64,000 bases of DNA from Runella sp. SP2 (GCF_003711225.1 NZ_CP031030.1:496001-560000), one strand, 5' to 3'. Positions 18,036 to 26,612 are shown, numbered from the stretch's first letter. Notes: a model not told the origin generated them from the sequence alone. Translations and numbers: made by a program.

Positions 18036-19709
18036 ATGAAAAAAACGCTCTACACCACAGTGCTTTTGGTGGGATTAGGCATGGTTAGTTTTGCCCAATC
18101 CAAAAAAGCGCCCAAACTTACCCCCGAACAAGCCCGTCTCGAAAAACTCAAACAAGAGGCAGTGGCTGGCGTTGAGAAACGCGCAGAATTGGGGCAGCAA
18201 ATCAACGACATGCTCTTCAGTTTTTCGGAACTTGGTTTCCAAGAATTTGAAAGTTCGCGTTATCTGACTGAATTGTTGGAAAAAAATGGTTTCACCATCG
18301 AACGCGGTATCGCCAACATGCCCACCGCGTGGCTCGCCAAATGGGGTAGTGGAAAACCCATCATCGCCATTGGCTCGGATGTGGACTGTATTCCTAAAGC
18401 GTCCCAAAAACCTGGAGTAGCCTACCAAGACCCCATCGTGACGGGTGCACCTGGCCACGGCGAAGGACACAACTCGGGACAAGCCCTCAATATCATTTCG
18501 GCGTTGGCGGTCAAAGACATCATGGAGCGCGAAAAAATCCCAGGTACGTTGGTGTTGTGGCCAGGCGTAGCCGAAGAATTGGTAGGAGCGAAGGCATTTT
18601 ATGTGCGTGATGGTTATTTCAAAGACGTAGATGCTTGTATTTTTACGCACGTAGCCAATAATTTAGGCGTCTCTTACGGTGATGCAGGAAACAACGGACT
18701 TGTCTCGGTTCGCTTCAACTTTGAAGGGGCTGCCGCCCATGCCGCAGGTGCGCCTTGGCGTGGCCGAAGTGCCTTGGATGCGGTCGAATTGATGAACGTT
18801 GGCTGGAATTTCCGTCGTGAGCACTTGGAAGTAACACAACGCTCGCATTATGTCATCCCCGATGGTGGCGATCAGCCAAATGTTGTCCCCTCTAAAGCGG
18901 CGGTTTGGTATTATTTTCGCGAGCGCTCTTATCCTAAAATCAAAAAACTGTTTGACATCGGCGTGAAAATCGCGGAAGGGGCGGCTTTGATGACCGATAC
19001 CAAATTTACCTACGAAATTTTGGGGTCGGCTTGGCCTGGGCACTTCAACAAGCCTATTGCGGAAGCGATGTACCAAAACATCAAAAAAGTAGGGCTGCCT
19101 ACGTGGTCAGAAGAAGACCAAATGCTGGCAAAAGCTTCTCAAAAAGAATTGCAAGCACCGAAAATTTCGGGCTTGGCTACAAAATTGGATACGTTAGGTT
19201 TACCTGCTGATTCGCCTACGCGGATGATGGGCGGACAGGCCATGTCGATTGGAGGTGGCTCCGACGACATTGCGGATATTTCTTGGTCATTGCCAACGAT
19301 TGTGCTGCGTTATCCTTCCAATATTCCAGGCTTGCCAGGCCACCATTGGTCGAATGCCATTTCGATGGCGACGCCTATCGCGCACAAAGGCGTGGTATAT
19401 GGCGCAAAAGCGGAGGCGATGACGCTGATAGACATGCTGTTGAAGCCAGAAATTATCAAAGAAGCTTGGGAGTATTACCGTAACGAGCAAACCAAAGAGC
19501 AGAAGTACGAACCGCTTATTTCGCCCAAAGAAGTTCCTGCGGTGTACCTGAATCGCAACATCATGGAGAAGTTCAAGCCTGAGTTGTCGAAGTATTATTA
19601 TGACCCCACAAAATACAAAACGTATTTGGAGCAATTGGGTATCAAATACCCGACACTACGCGATGATCAGAAGGAAGATTTGAAAAAAATGAAAGAAAGT
19701 GAAAAATAA
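18036..19709 (+). CDS. M20 family amidohydrolase (AbgB-like), exported
   Basis: A 557-residue peptidase M20/amidohydrolase, similar in plan to aminobenzoyl-glutamate utilisation protein B. I chose the ATG at 18036 over a TTG at 18003 because it gives a clean signal peptide (MKKTLYTTVLLVGLGMVSFAQ). Catalytic-core segments are IAIGSDVDCIP, GHGEGHNSGQALN (metal His), WPGVAEELVGAK (catalytic Glu and metal Glu) and the dimerisation-domain FEGAAAHAAGAPWRGRSALDAV. The C-terminal GGGSDDIADISW and PGHHWSN carry the remaining ligand. It should hydrolyse an amide-linked amino acid conjugate in the periplasm. A strong terminator follows at 19831. Confidence 0.9.
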   Translation: MKKTLYTTVLLVGLGMVSFAQSKKAPKLTPEQARLEKLKQEAVAGVEKRAELGQQINDMLFSFSELGFQEFESSRYLTELLEKNGFTIERGIANMPTAWLAKWGSGKPIIAIGSDVDCIPKASQKPGVAYQDPIVTGAPGHGEGHNSGQALNIISALAVKDIMEREKIPGTLVLWPGVAEELVGAKAFYVRDGYFKDVDACIFTHVANNLGVSYGDAGNNGLVSVRFNFEGAAAHAAGAPWRGRSALDAVELMNVGWNFRREHLEVTQRSHYVIPDGGDQPNVVPSKAAVWYYFRERSYPKIKKLFDIGVKIAEGAALMTDTKFTYEILGSAWPGHFNKPIAEAMYQNIKKVGLPTWSEEDQMLAKASQKELQAPKISGLATKLDTLGLPADSPTRMMGGQAMSIGGGSDDIADISWSLPTIVLRYPSNIPGLPGHHWSNAISMATPIAHKGVVYGAKAEAMTLIDMLLKPEIIKEAWEYYRNEQTKEQKYEPLISPKEVPAVYLNRNIMEKFKPELSKYYYDPTKYKTYLEQLGIKYPTLRDDQKEDLKKMKESEK

Positions 19710-19830
19710 TTGAAAGCGATTCCAACCTTTTCCTCAGTAGGTGCGTCTTTAGGGTGGTAGCTACCTATTAACGCTGACATTCCCGTTTGAATATAAAGAC
19801 ATCTATTGGGGTAAACAATAGAAATTAGTG

Positions 19831-19864
19831 AAAAAGAGCGTGACCCATGGCCACGCTCTTTTTA
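19831..19864 (+). terminator. Rho-independent terminator after the M20 gene
   Basis: A perfect 12-bp stem, AAAAAGAGCGTG (19831-19842) with CACGCTCTTTTT (19852-19863), encloses a 9-base loop and ends in a T-run. It lies about 120 bases past the M20 stop codon and would also work in the opposite direction. Confidence 0.88.
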
Positions 19865-20310
19865 TGGGGGTCTTGCCCTAAAGGTTGAAAATTTTTCTTA
19901 TTTTACACTATTTCTTAATGTATCTTCCCTAAGTTTTTTGAAATAAACAAGAGAGAACTATTGGAGACACTCGTTGGTATTTTTATGTTTCTATTTACCA
20001 CAGCGTACTGGTGTGTCAATAGTGCAGTGGTATGCTCTTTATGCTCTTTCATGGTTTTACTTTGTGAACTGTATCACTTTTGTTACTTCTTTTTCAGTCC
20101 TTAGGCTGGTAAACTAATAGCTGTATTCGGTGATTGGGCCAATGTATTCGTACATATGGGGGGGGCATGGTAAAGATACCAAATTGTAACTACTTCTTTC
20201 CAAAAACTAAGAACAAAAAGTAACAAGTTTATTTTCTTTCTACCGAACAATGCCTGACAATGTAGTGTATTTACTGTGTATATTTCGCCCAAAATCTTAA
20301 AAAATATTGT
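19865..20310. other. AT-rich intergenic stretch ahead of the accessory island
   Basis: About 450 AT-rich bases with no gene I can support. No TTG-N20-TAnnTTTG match is obvious before the MFS gene at 20311, so its promoter is not identified. This gap is the left boundary of the accessory island; no direct repeats, tRNA or insertion-sequence ends are visible in it. Confidence 0.4.
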
Positions 20311-21537
20311 ATGAAAAAATTATTTTCCAAACCAGAATGGTTACTCGTGATAGTAACCTCACTGGGCTATTTTTGCGACGTATATGACATCTTGCTGTTT
20401 TCGGCAGTTAGAAAAGCATCGCTAATTGCTATCGGTGTTCCCGAAACGGAACTTGCAAATGTTGGACTTTCGCTTTTAAACTGGCAACTTGCGGGTATGC
20501 TTGTAGGAGGTCTATTTTGGGGTGTTTTTGCTGATAAACGAGGGCGTATGGTGGTTTTATTTGGCTCAATTATAGCTTATTCGGTGGCTACTTTTGCCAA
20601 TGCCTTTGTTTCATCGGTAGGAATGTATGCTGTGATGAGGTTTGTGGCAGGCGTAGGTTTGGCTGGTGAGTTAGGAGTGGGCGTTACTCTCATCAGTGAG
20701 GTTTTAGAAAAACATAAACGCTCTTATGGTGTAGCAATATTGGCCTCTTTCGGAATGTTAGGAGGAGTTGTAGCTGCTTTGGTAGCCTCAAAAATGACTT
20801 GGCAAACTTCTTACATGGTGGGTGGTGTCATGGGGCTTGCTTTGCTATTGTTTAGAGTATCAGTAGCCGATAGTGAAATGTTCAAAAAAGTGTATGCGTC
20901 TTCGATAGGAAAAGGAAACATTCTGCAACTTTTGGGTAATAAAAGCCTTTTGGTCAAATATATCCTGTGTGTTTTGGTAGGGGCACCCACTTATGTATTT
21001 GCAGGAACTTTTATTACCTTAGCACCAGAATTTGGCACAAAATTAGGGCTTTCTGAGCCACCTTCGGCGGCTACGGCTCTGCTCTATTTTTATGTTTGCT
21101 TGACCATTTTTGATGGTATTAGTGGCTTGTTGAGTAAGAAACTTCAAAGCAGAAAAAAGACACTTTATATCTTTTTGGCGCTTCAAATCTTTGCTGTTAT
21201 TGCTTACTTATTCATTCCATTTGAAACTGCCAATGGTTTTTATATTAGATGCGGACTTATTGGGGCTGCTATGGGCTATTGGACAATCGTTTGTGTTAAT
21301 GCTGCCGAACAGTTTGGTATTAACCTTAGAGCAACAGTAGCCACAAGCGTTCCAAACTTTGCGAGAGGCTTACAGATTCCTTTTTCGTTTTTATACAAAA
21401 GTTTAGCAGTTTCACTCGGTATCATAAAGGCAGGGGCTTTTGTTAGTATTGCTTCTGTGTTAGTGGCACTTGTTGCCGTTTTTTTGTTGAAAGAAAGATT
21501 TGAGAACGATTTAGACTTTGTAGAAAACGAAAATTAA
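20311..21537 (+). CDS. MFS transporter
   Basis: A 408-residue major facilitator superfamily transporter with about 12 membrane helices. The loop 2-3 signature is clear in GLFWGVFADKRGRMVVLFG, and the second half has a matching charged loop (LLSKKLQSRKKTLYIF). It most resembles the metabolite:H+ symporter branch; direction and substrate are unknown. Six bases separate it from the next gene, so it heads a tight three-gene operon. Its place beside putative redox enzymes suggests export or uptake of the pathway's small molecule. The sequence is AT-richer than the core genes to the left. Confidence 0.9.
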   Translation: MKKLFSKPEWLLVIVTSLGYFCDVYDILLFSAVRKASLIAIGVPETELANVGLSLLNWQLAGMLVGGLFWGVFADKRGRMVVLFGSIIAYSVATFANAFVSSVGMYAVMRFVAGVGLAGELGVGVTLISEVLEKHKRSYGVAILASFGMLGGVVAALVASKMTWQTSYMVGGVMGLALLLFRVSVADSEMFKKVYASSIGKGNILQLLGNKSLLVKYILCVLVGAPTYVFAGTFITLAPEFGTKLGLSEPPSAATALLYFYVCLTIFDGISGLLSKKLQSRKKTLYIFLALQIFAVIAYLFIPFETANGFYIRCGLIGAAMGYWTIVCVNAAEQFGINLRATVATSVPNFARGLQIPFSFLYKSLAVSLGIIKAGAFVSIASVLVALVAVFLLKERFENDLDFVENEN

Positions 21538-21543
21538 GAAAAC

Positions 21544-22296
21544 ATGGACAGTAATATTCACAGTCAAATCGAGCATTTGATAAATAACGAATACAATAAG
21601 CACCCATTTACGGCAGGAATAGACAAAGCGAATGTAGAGGGTGTTTTAGCCGAATACTTGGGTTTATGCCTTTGTGCCCCTTATATTATTGGTGGGTCAA
21701 GCAACGAATTATTTTTGAATTGCGTTTTCTCTGGGCGACCGATAGACCGAAAAATTGAAATTACTACTGCGGTTGCTGCATTTCTTTCATTTGATGAAAC
21801 TGGGAATTACAACAAAGTGATTGCTGGCGGTCACGAAGCTCTACTTTCTTTGTTGGATACTTCTGATTTTCATTCAAATATGTTGAGACGTGATTTGAAA
21901 CTTCTTTTTGGCAAAGACATTTCACCGACACATAATTCGTATCTCAAATACTATTTCGTGCAATTATCAAAGGGATTATCCAACATAGACGATGTCCAAC
22001 GCTGTGCTGCATTGGTAGCCTTAGAGGTTCATTCCGAAATCATGATTTTGTCACTTTGGGATAGTGTTATGCAAGTTTTCCCCGAAATAGAACGCAATAA
22101 ATTAGAATACTTTTATTTGCACGTTGGCGGTGACAATCCTGCTGAAAAGTACCATGTGGCCATGACCGAACAAATGATAAACGAAGTGGTTGGCCAAGAT
22201 AATTTAGTGACCTTCTTTACTCATTTTAAATTTTATTATGAAATGAATACAAAGCTATGTAGAGATATTTTAGACAATAACGCTTTTAAAACATAA
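21544..22296 (+). CDS. Candidate haem-oxygenase-fold (diiron oxidase-like) protein
   Basis: A 250-residue, all-helical, soluble protein. I read it tentatively as a member of the haem-oxygenase-like superfamily (iron-containing redox enzymes, HDO/PqqC/TenA relatives). Supporting residues are ALEVHSE (Glu161, His163) in one helix and YLHVGGDNPAEKYH in a later helix (His193, Asp197, Glu201, His204), a pattern reminiscent of the H-x3-D-x2-H ligand helix but with an insertion. The first E-x6-H helix is not obvious, so the metal site and activity are unproven. It sits between the MFS gene (6-base gap) and an unknown gene (3-base gap). HDO enzymes perform N-oxygenation, C-C cleavage and desaturation in natural product pathways. 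Confidence 0.45.
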   Translation: MDSNIHSQIEHLINNEYNKHPFTAGIDKANVEGVLAEYLGLCLCAPYIIGGSSNELFLNCVFSGRPIDRKIEITTAVAAFLSFDETGNYNKVIAGGHEALLSLLDTSDFHSNMLRRDLKLLFGKDISPTHNSYLKYYFVQLSKGLSNIDDVQRCAALVALEVHSEIMILSLWDSVMQVFPEIERNKLEYFYLHVGGDNPAEKYHVAMTEQMINEVVGQDNLVTFFTHFKFYYEMNTKLCRDILDNNAFKT

Positions 22297-22299
22297 GCT

Positions 22300-23748
22300 A
22301 TGTTAGTATCAACAGCTACTCGTATAAGTCTACAAGAAGTTCAAAAACGGTATATTCAAAAATATGCTATTGGAGATTTTTTAGCACATGAAGAAAGCTA
22401 TATTTCCGAAGGTTTTGCTCTTCTATTTGATGATTTACAACAATATTTCGGTAATGACTTGTTGATGTTTGATGCCTATTATTTGGCTGAAAATGGCAAT
22501 ATCAATAGTGTTCACCCACTGTTAAAAAAGGTAAATCAACGCTATAACAATTTATCCAACAAATTCTGCTTAGACTATTCCCAAATTTTTGAAGAAGTAA
22601 AAGCAAAAGCCAATCAATATCCGAATAGCCTTTTGAGTATTTCGGAAAAGCTAATCATTGAAAATAGGAAAACTGGTTTTTGTTTCTTTAAAACCATTGA
22701 TTCAAACTCTGTCTATATTCAACCAATAGACTGTCTATTTGTTAATCTCAATAATTTTCAATCTATTACAGCACGCAGAGGTGGACAAATTGACGTTAAT
22801 CAACTTTATGTCCAAGTCAATGAACTTACAGGATTGGTTGATTTTGACAATGCAGTATCGGCTCTCAATGTCGAAACTGACGAAAGGGATGGCTTCGCCC
22901 GTACTTTCGATTTGTACGACAGCCTTCTTCAAAACCATGGTAGGGCCTTTGTATATTTTATTCGTCCCAGAGTGGCTCATGGTGAATACAATGGTACATT
23001 GACCCTTTTTCTATCAAGACAACTCATCGAAGATGAGTTCAACATCATTTCATCGTTTATCAACGATATTTTGTGTGAAACCACCATTGCCCGAGCTATC
23101 CACAAAACAAAAACAGAAATGGCGGAGGAGCATGATATTTTATATTGGGGGACTGATAAACCGAAAAGCGATAACCAATGCAAAAAAAAACGAAGAGATC
23201 AACTTGTCAACATGTTGAAAGATAAGGAAAATGATATATCATTTACTGATCAAATTTATAATGAAGTGCAACAAGCCGTTGAAGCCTTTTTAACTTTTTT
23301 TAAGAATCCCAATGAAATGTGTCTTGCAACATCTGTCCAATTCCATGAATGGATAGAATGCAATAGCGTTTGTATGGAATTGTCTGCCGTTCGAGGTGTT
23401 GAAAATCGATTTCGAGATACACTCATCATTCGTAGGACAATATTGTGTCTTTGTCAATTACGAAATAATAACAAAATCATTTATCACGAAGACATGAGGT
23501 TTGTCAAAAACGTAATGCCTCGGTATGTTTTGGATGTCTTCAAAAACAAGGTATTTTCAAAAGATTACACAATAAAACATAAATCTGATGCAGATACGCC
23601 AAATTATAGAAAGAACTTAGCCTCTTTGGGTTTACACTCTGTCAATTCAACTTCTTTATTAGATATAAGTGTAAATCCGCCTTATGTGTCTCTGAAGGAA
23701 AAAAACTGGCTTTGGGAACAAAAAATAACAAAGTTGAACAGCCTGTAA
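22300..23748 (+). CDS. Unknown protein, third gene of the MFS operon
   Basis: A 482-residue protein that I cannot assign. It has no signal peptide or membrane helix and is rich in Asn, Phe and Ile. Visible segments are GRAFVYFIRPRVAHGEYNG at about residues 220-240 with several aromatic and Arg residues, a helical stretch with many acidic residues and histidines (AIHKTKTEMAEEHD), and a Cys-containing helix (RRTILCLCQLR). No nucleotide-binding, zinc or radical SAM motif is present. It starts 3 bases after the preceding stop and is followed by a perfect 22-bp terminator hairpin, so it ends the first transcription unit of the island. It may be a biosynthetic enzyme of a new family. Confidence 0.7.
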   Translation: MLVSTATRISLQEVQKRYIQKYAIGDFLAHEESYISEGFALLFDDLQQYFGNDLLMFDAYYLAENGNINSVHPLLKKVNQRYNNLSNKFCLDYSQIFEEVKAKANQYPNSLLSISEKLIIENRKTGFCFFKTIDSNSVYIQPIDCLFVNLNNFQSITARRGGQIDVNQLYVQVNELTGLVDFDNAVSALNVETDERDGFARTFDLYDSLLQNHGRAFVYFIRPRVAHGEYNGTLTLFLSRQLIEDEFNIISSFINDILCETTIARAIHKTKTEMAEEHDILYWGTDKPKSDNQCKKKRRDQLVNMLKDKENDISFTDQIYNEVQQAVEAFLTFFKNPNEMCLATSVQFHEWIECNSVCMELSAVRGVENRFRDTLIIRRTILCLCQLRNNNKIIYHEDMRFVKNVMPRYVLDVFKNKVFSKDYTIKHKSDADTPNYRKNLASLGLHSVNSTSLLDISVNPPYVSLKEKNWLWEQKITKLNSL

Positions 23749-23828
23749 CAAGGTCGAACAGCTTGTAACAAAATAGGTACTAAAAGGAACAAGTATTTAT
23801 CTGCATCGAAAGCAAGCAATTGAGAGTG

Positions 23829-23875
23829 AAATCAGGGCATAAAATATTGAATATCAATATTTTATGCCCTGATTT
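23829..23875 (+). terminator. Perfect 22-bp hairpin terminator
   Basis: Bases 23829-23850 are exactly complementary to 23854-23875, leaving a 3-base loop (ATA). The downstream flank is AT-rich rather than a clean T-run. It separates the MFS unit from the second unit of the island and sits 80 bases past the last stop. Confidence 0.8.
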
Positions 23876-23921
23876 ATTATAAAAAAATAAAAATTTTACG
23901 AGAATATGACGGTTGTCATTG

Positions 23922-23952
23922 TTGTTAAATGTTTGGTTTTAGGGTAAATTTG
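23922..23952 (+). promoter_or_regulatory. Strong Bacteroidota-type promoter of the second island unit
   Basis: TTG (23922-23924), 20 bases, then TAAATTTG (23945-23952) matches the consensus in both elements and spacing. The predicted start site is near 23959, giving an unusually long 5' leader of about 237 bases before the ATG at 24196. Confidence 0.75.
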
Positions 23953-23958
23953 TACTGC

Positions 23959-24195
23959 CTTAAAAAGCAAAGAACCCCACAAGTGTTCGCCGAATCTTTG
24001 AATACGAGTTTCTCAGGCCAGTATCAAAGTTTTGCCAAGTGAACTACGGTGCGAGGCTCTTTTGTGTCCCGTGAGCATTGCTTTTTGGAACATCGCAAAG
24101 ATAACGAGCGTACGGCGTTATTCTTACAATTGCTTCTAAAAAAATCTCACGGGGCTAAGGCATAGTTTATTTTTTTCACTTAAAAAAAATAATTC
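23959..24195 (+). ncRNA. Long structured 5' leader or small RNA
   Basis: No open frame of note lies in this stretch. CCCGTGAG (24068-24075) is perfectly complementary to CTCACGGG (24146-24153), closing a domain of about 86 bases that contains a further hairpin, ATAACG (24101-24106) with CGTTAT (24116-24121). A purine- and T-rich segment then leads to the ATG. It could be a cis-regulatory leader for the PrnB-like/Rieske/B3-B4 genes or a separate small RNA. No known riboswitch class is recognised. Confidence 0.4.
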
Positions 24196-25425
24196 ATGTC
24201 GTACCCATTACAAAATGATGACGGTGGCTATTATGCTATCTCTCAATCGCAAAACAACTTTGACGAGTATATAGTAAGGCTCAAATGCCTACTGCCTGTC
24301 AATGCCCACGTACCATGTTTTATTAAAAAGGGTCATGGTGTTAATCTGCCTGTGTTGCAATTCAGGATTCAAGATTTTCTATATCTATCCAGCGAGGTTA
24401 TCCAAGAACTCGAAAATACAACCACTTGGGCATCTGACACGAATAAGCAACTCAGAAAAGTAGCACATTCTCTGTTCCAAATTCGGGCAGAACTAAATTG
24501 TATCGATTTAGCTAAACTTAATGTGGTTAAAAATCAAAATGAAAGGTATCAACATTACAACGAGTATTTTGGTGTAACCGAAACTAATGAAATGGACACG
24601 CTTGAATTAGCCCAAGTTGATGCCATGATTACTTACTGTATGTTACTCGAATTTCAGAATATAAACATTGATGAATTCGAGGTGAGCAACTTTCTGAGAG
24701 GAGTAATTTTACGTTGGGAAGTTATTGCATCAGTAATTACAGGTATTGGAGCCAATGCAACAGATTCAAATTCAAACGAGTTGCCGCATTACATCGACAC
24801 CTCATTGAACGACCCAATCGTTAATGACTGCCGTATTACGACCTGTTTCTTCCGTTGGATGATTTCGCATTACGATTTCGCACTCAATGCCATGTATGCT
24901 ACCATGTTTAGCAAGCAAGCAAAACAGGAATTAGAAGACCAAAACTACCATGAAGCTGCCATGACAATATCAAAGATTGGTGTTGCAGTTAGAGCAACCA
25001 CCGTATCTATGGTGTTGGGATCTATGATGCCTAAGGCAGTTTATCAGAACTATATTCGTCCTTCGATGGGTGTAGGGTTTACTGGAAAAGATAACTTGTG
25101 GTGGTCGGCATTTATGAATGCAAAGAGAGAGTTGCTTGCTTGTGCGTCTATAAACAAGTCGGGCATTGTTAAAAAGTCGCTTGTCAATTTACAAGAGATT
25201 TTATTGCAAGACATTGAGCTTCATACGTGGGTGGCTGCAAAATTGGTAGGGAATAAAACATCTTTAACCATTGACGAGATAAATGAATTTTGTGATGAAC
25301 AAGACAAAAGTGAAAGATTTGCCACTGCTGACCTTCGGACGTTATTTTTTCTGAGAGTCAAGGAGTTCGATTTTTTAAGTTATTATCCCATTGTTAATCA
25401 ATTATTTAAAGCCGATTCAAAATGA
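24196..25425 (+). CDS. Unknown protein, possibly PrnB-like (DUF1864)
   Basis: A 409-residue soluble, mostly helical protein. The segment from about residue 220 to 350, with VRATTVSMVLGSMMP (Arg266) leading to YIRPSM (288-291), then a helix WWSAFMNAKRELL and ELHTWVAAKLVG (His343), reminds me of the PrnB/DUF1864 family. PrnB rearranges the indole ring in pyrrolnitrin biosynthesis and has the fold of the haem-dependent indole dioxygenases. His225 or His343 could be a haem ligand, but neither can be confirmed by eye. The match is from memory only. Its stop overlaps the Rieske gene by 4 bases (ATGA), so the two are co-translated. Confidence 0.4.
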   Translation: MSYPLQNDDGGYYAISQSQNNFDEYIVRLKCLLPVNAHVPCFIKKGHGVNLPVLQFRIQDFLYLSSEVIQELENTTTWASDTNKQLRKVAHSLFQIRAELNCIDLAKLNVVKNQNERYQHYNEYFGVTETNEMDTLELAQVDAMITYCMLLEFQNINIDEFEVSNFLRGVILRWEVIASVITGIGANATDSNSNELPHYIDTSLNDPIVNDCRITTCFFRWMISHYDFALNAMYATMFSKQAKQELEDQNYHEAAMTISKIGVAVRATTVSMVLGSMMPKAVYQNYIRPSMGVGFTGKDNLWWSAFMNAKRELLACASINKSGIVKKSLVNLQEILLQDIELHTWVAAKLVGNKTSLTIDEINEFCDEQDKSERFATADLRTLFFLRVKEFDFLSYYPIVNQLFKADSK

Positions 25426-25736
25426 AAACGATATTTATTGCTTCTGCCGAATTGGTAAAGGAGGCGAAGGTATATTTCAAAGGAGAAGTGGTTGTAAGGT
25501 GGGTTAAAGACAAGTTCATTGCCCACCAACGATTCTGCCCCCATCAAAATGCAGATTTAAACGCTGCCTTAGTTAGTGATGATTTAAGGCTACAATGTCC
25601 CATGCACCCAATTAAGTTTTGCATGGAAAGCGGTAAAAGTAATGTGCAGAAATGGGCAATTAAAGTTTACGAGACCCTTGTAGAAAACAATCAACTATTC
25701 ATCAAAATTAATGATAATGAGACAATTGTCGTATAA
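25422..25736 (+). CDS. Rieske [2Fe-2S] ferredoxin-like protein
   Basis: A 104-residue Rieske protein. The cluster ligands are clear: C39-P-H41, 17 residues, then C59-P-M-H62 (CPHQNADLN ... LQCPMHPIKF). The length corresponds to a stand-alone Rieske ferredoxin, without the catalytic iron domain of a Rieske oxygenase, so its role should be electron transfer to a partner oxygenase. Its gene overlaps the upstream 409-residue gene by 4 bases and the downstream B3/B4 gene by 26 bases. That coupling makes the upstream protein, or the diiron oxidase-like protein of the first unit, the likely recipient of electrons. Confidence 0.9.
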   Translation: MKTIFIASAELVKEAKVYFKGEVVVRWVKDKFIAHQRFCPHQNADLNAALVSDDLRLQCPMHPIKFCMESGKSNVQKWAIKVYETLVENNQLFIKINDNETIVV

Positions 25737-26421
25737 AATAGAGCCTTCGATTTTGTTGCAACACCCCGATTTCAGTAGGGGTGTTGTAACCTGTCGAAAT
25801 GTTGATAATACAGGCTTATCAACCATAAACTTTTCGGAACTTAACACGAAACTGACTGCCAATATCGAAAATTTGGCAGAATCAAAACCTGTGAAATCGT
25901 GGCGAGCAGTATTTAGACAAATGGGTATTGACCCTACGAAAGACAGAGTTTCATTTGAGGCTCTTACTCGCCGAATACTTAATAATGGCACACTCAAAAC
26001 CATCAACCCAATCGTTGATTTGGGTAACTATTTCAGTATTTTGTTTCAAATGCCTATTGGTGTGCATCCAATCAAGAATGAGGTTACAAATGTTATTCTG
26101 AAAAAAGCGACAGGTCAAGAGTTGTATATGGGATTTGGTAGTGATTATTACGAGAAAGTACAACCCAATGAAATTATTTTGGTAGATAACGATACTGTTT
26201 TGACAAGGCGATTCTGTTGGCGGCAATCAAAACAATCTGTTATAGAAATATCCGACCAAAGTATGTTTGTCAATTTTGATTTTATAGAAAAACCAGAGGA
26301 TGAACAAGTGCAATTGTGTATGAATGAGTTTATGAATGCCATTAAAGTTTTTTCGCCAAATGCCATTTTCGATTCATTTGTCTTAAAGTCTGATAATCAA
26401 AAACATGAACTGTGTTTTTAG
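25711..26421 (+). CDS. B3/B4 tRNA-binding domain protein
   Basis: A 236-residue stand-alone B3/B4 domain protein (COG3382-like), the fold of the PheRS beta-subunit editing domain. Recognisable segments are WRAVFRQMGIDPTKDRVSFEAL (from residue 64), which matches the family's R-x-MG-x-DP-x-K-x-R-S-x-E-AL pattern, the RRIL segment and NPIVDLGNYFSILFQMPIG. Such free-standing domains can bind or deacylate aminoacyl-tRNAs, and some are linked to peptide or amino acid metabolism. Translation begins inside the Rieske gene (26-base overlap; a second in-frame ATG is at 25717). A tRNA-linked step in the pathway, or self-protection, is speculation. Confidence 0.85.
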   Translation: MIMRQLSYKIEPSILLQHPDFSRGVVTCRNVDNTGLSTINFSELNTKLTANIENLAESKPVKSWRAVFRQMGIDPTKDRVSFEALTRRILNNGTLKTINPIVDLGNYFSILFQMPIGVHPIKNEVTNVILKKATGQELYMGFGSDYYEKVQPNEIILVDNDTVLTRRFCWRQSKQSVIEISDQSMFVNFDFIEKPEDEQVQLCMNEFMNAIKVFSPNAIFDSFVLKSDNQKHELCF

Positions 26422-26568
26422 TTATCTCGTTACTATTTGCCATCAACCAAGGAATAGATATATGCTCTGGAATTACCAACTCCATTAATGAAATGGTAAA
26501 ACGTATTCAAACAATTATCCCTAATCTAACTATGCCAATCAAAAACAACTCCCCGCCCCCTCAACAAA

Positions 26569-26612
26569 AAAGCCCTGCTCGACCGTCTGGACAACATACG
26601 AACAAGGGCTTT
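26569..26612. terminator. Possible terminator hairpin after the B3/B4 gene
   Basis: AAAGCCCT (26569-26576) pairs with AGGGCTTT (26605-26612), an 8-bp stem around a 28-base loop. An A-run on the left gives a U-run on the minus strand. It lies about 150 bases past the B3/B4 stop. The gap 26422-26683 otherwise holds nothing I can support. Confidence 0.4.
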
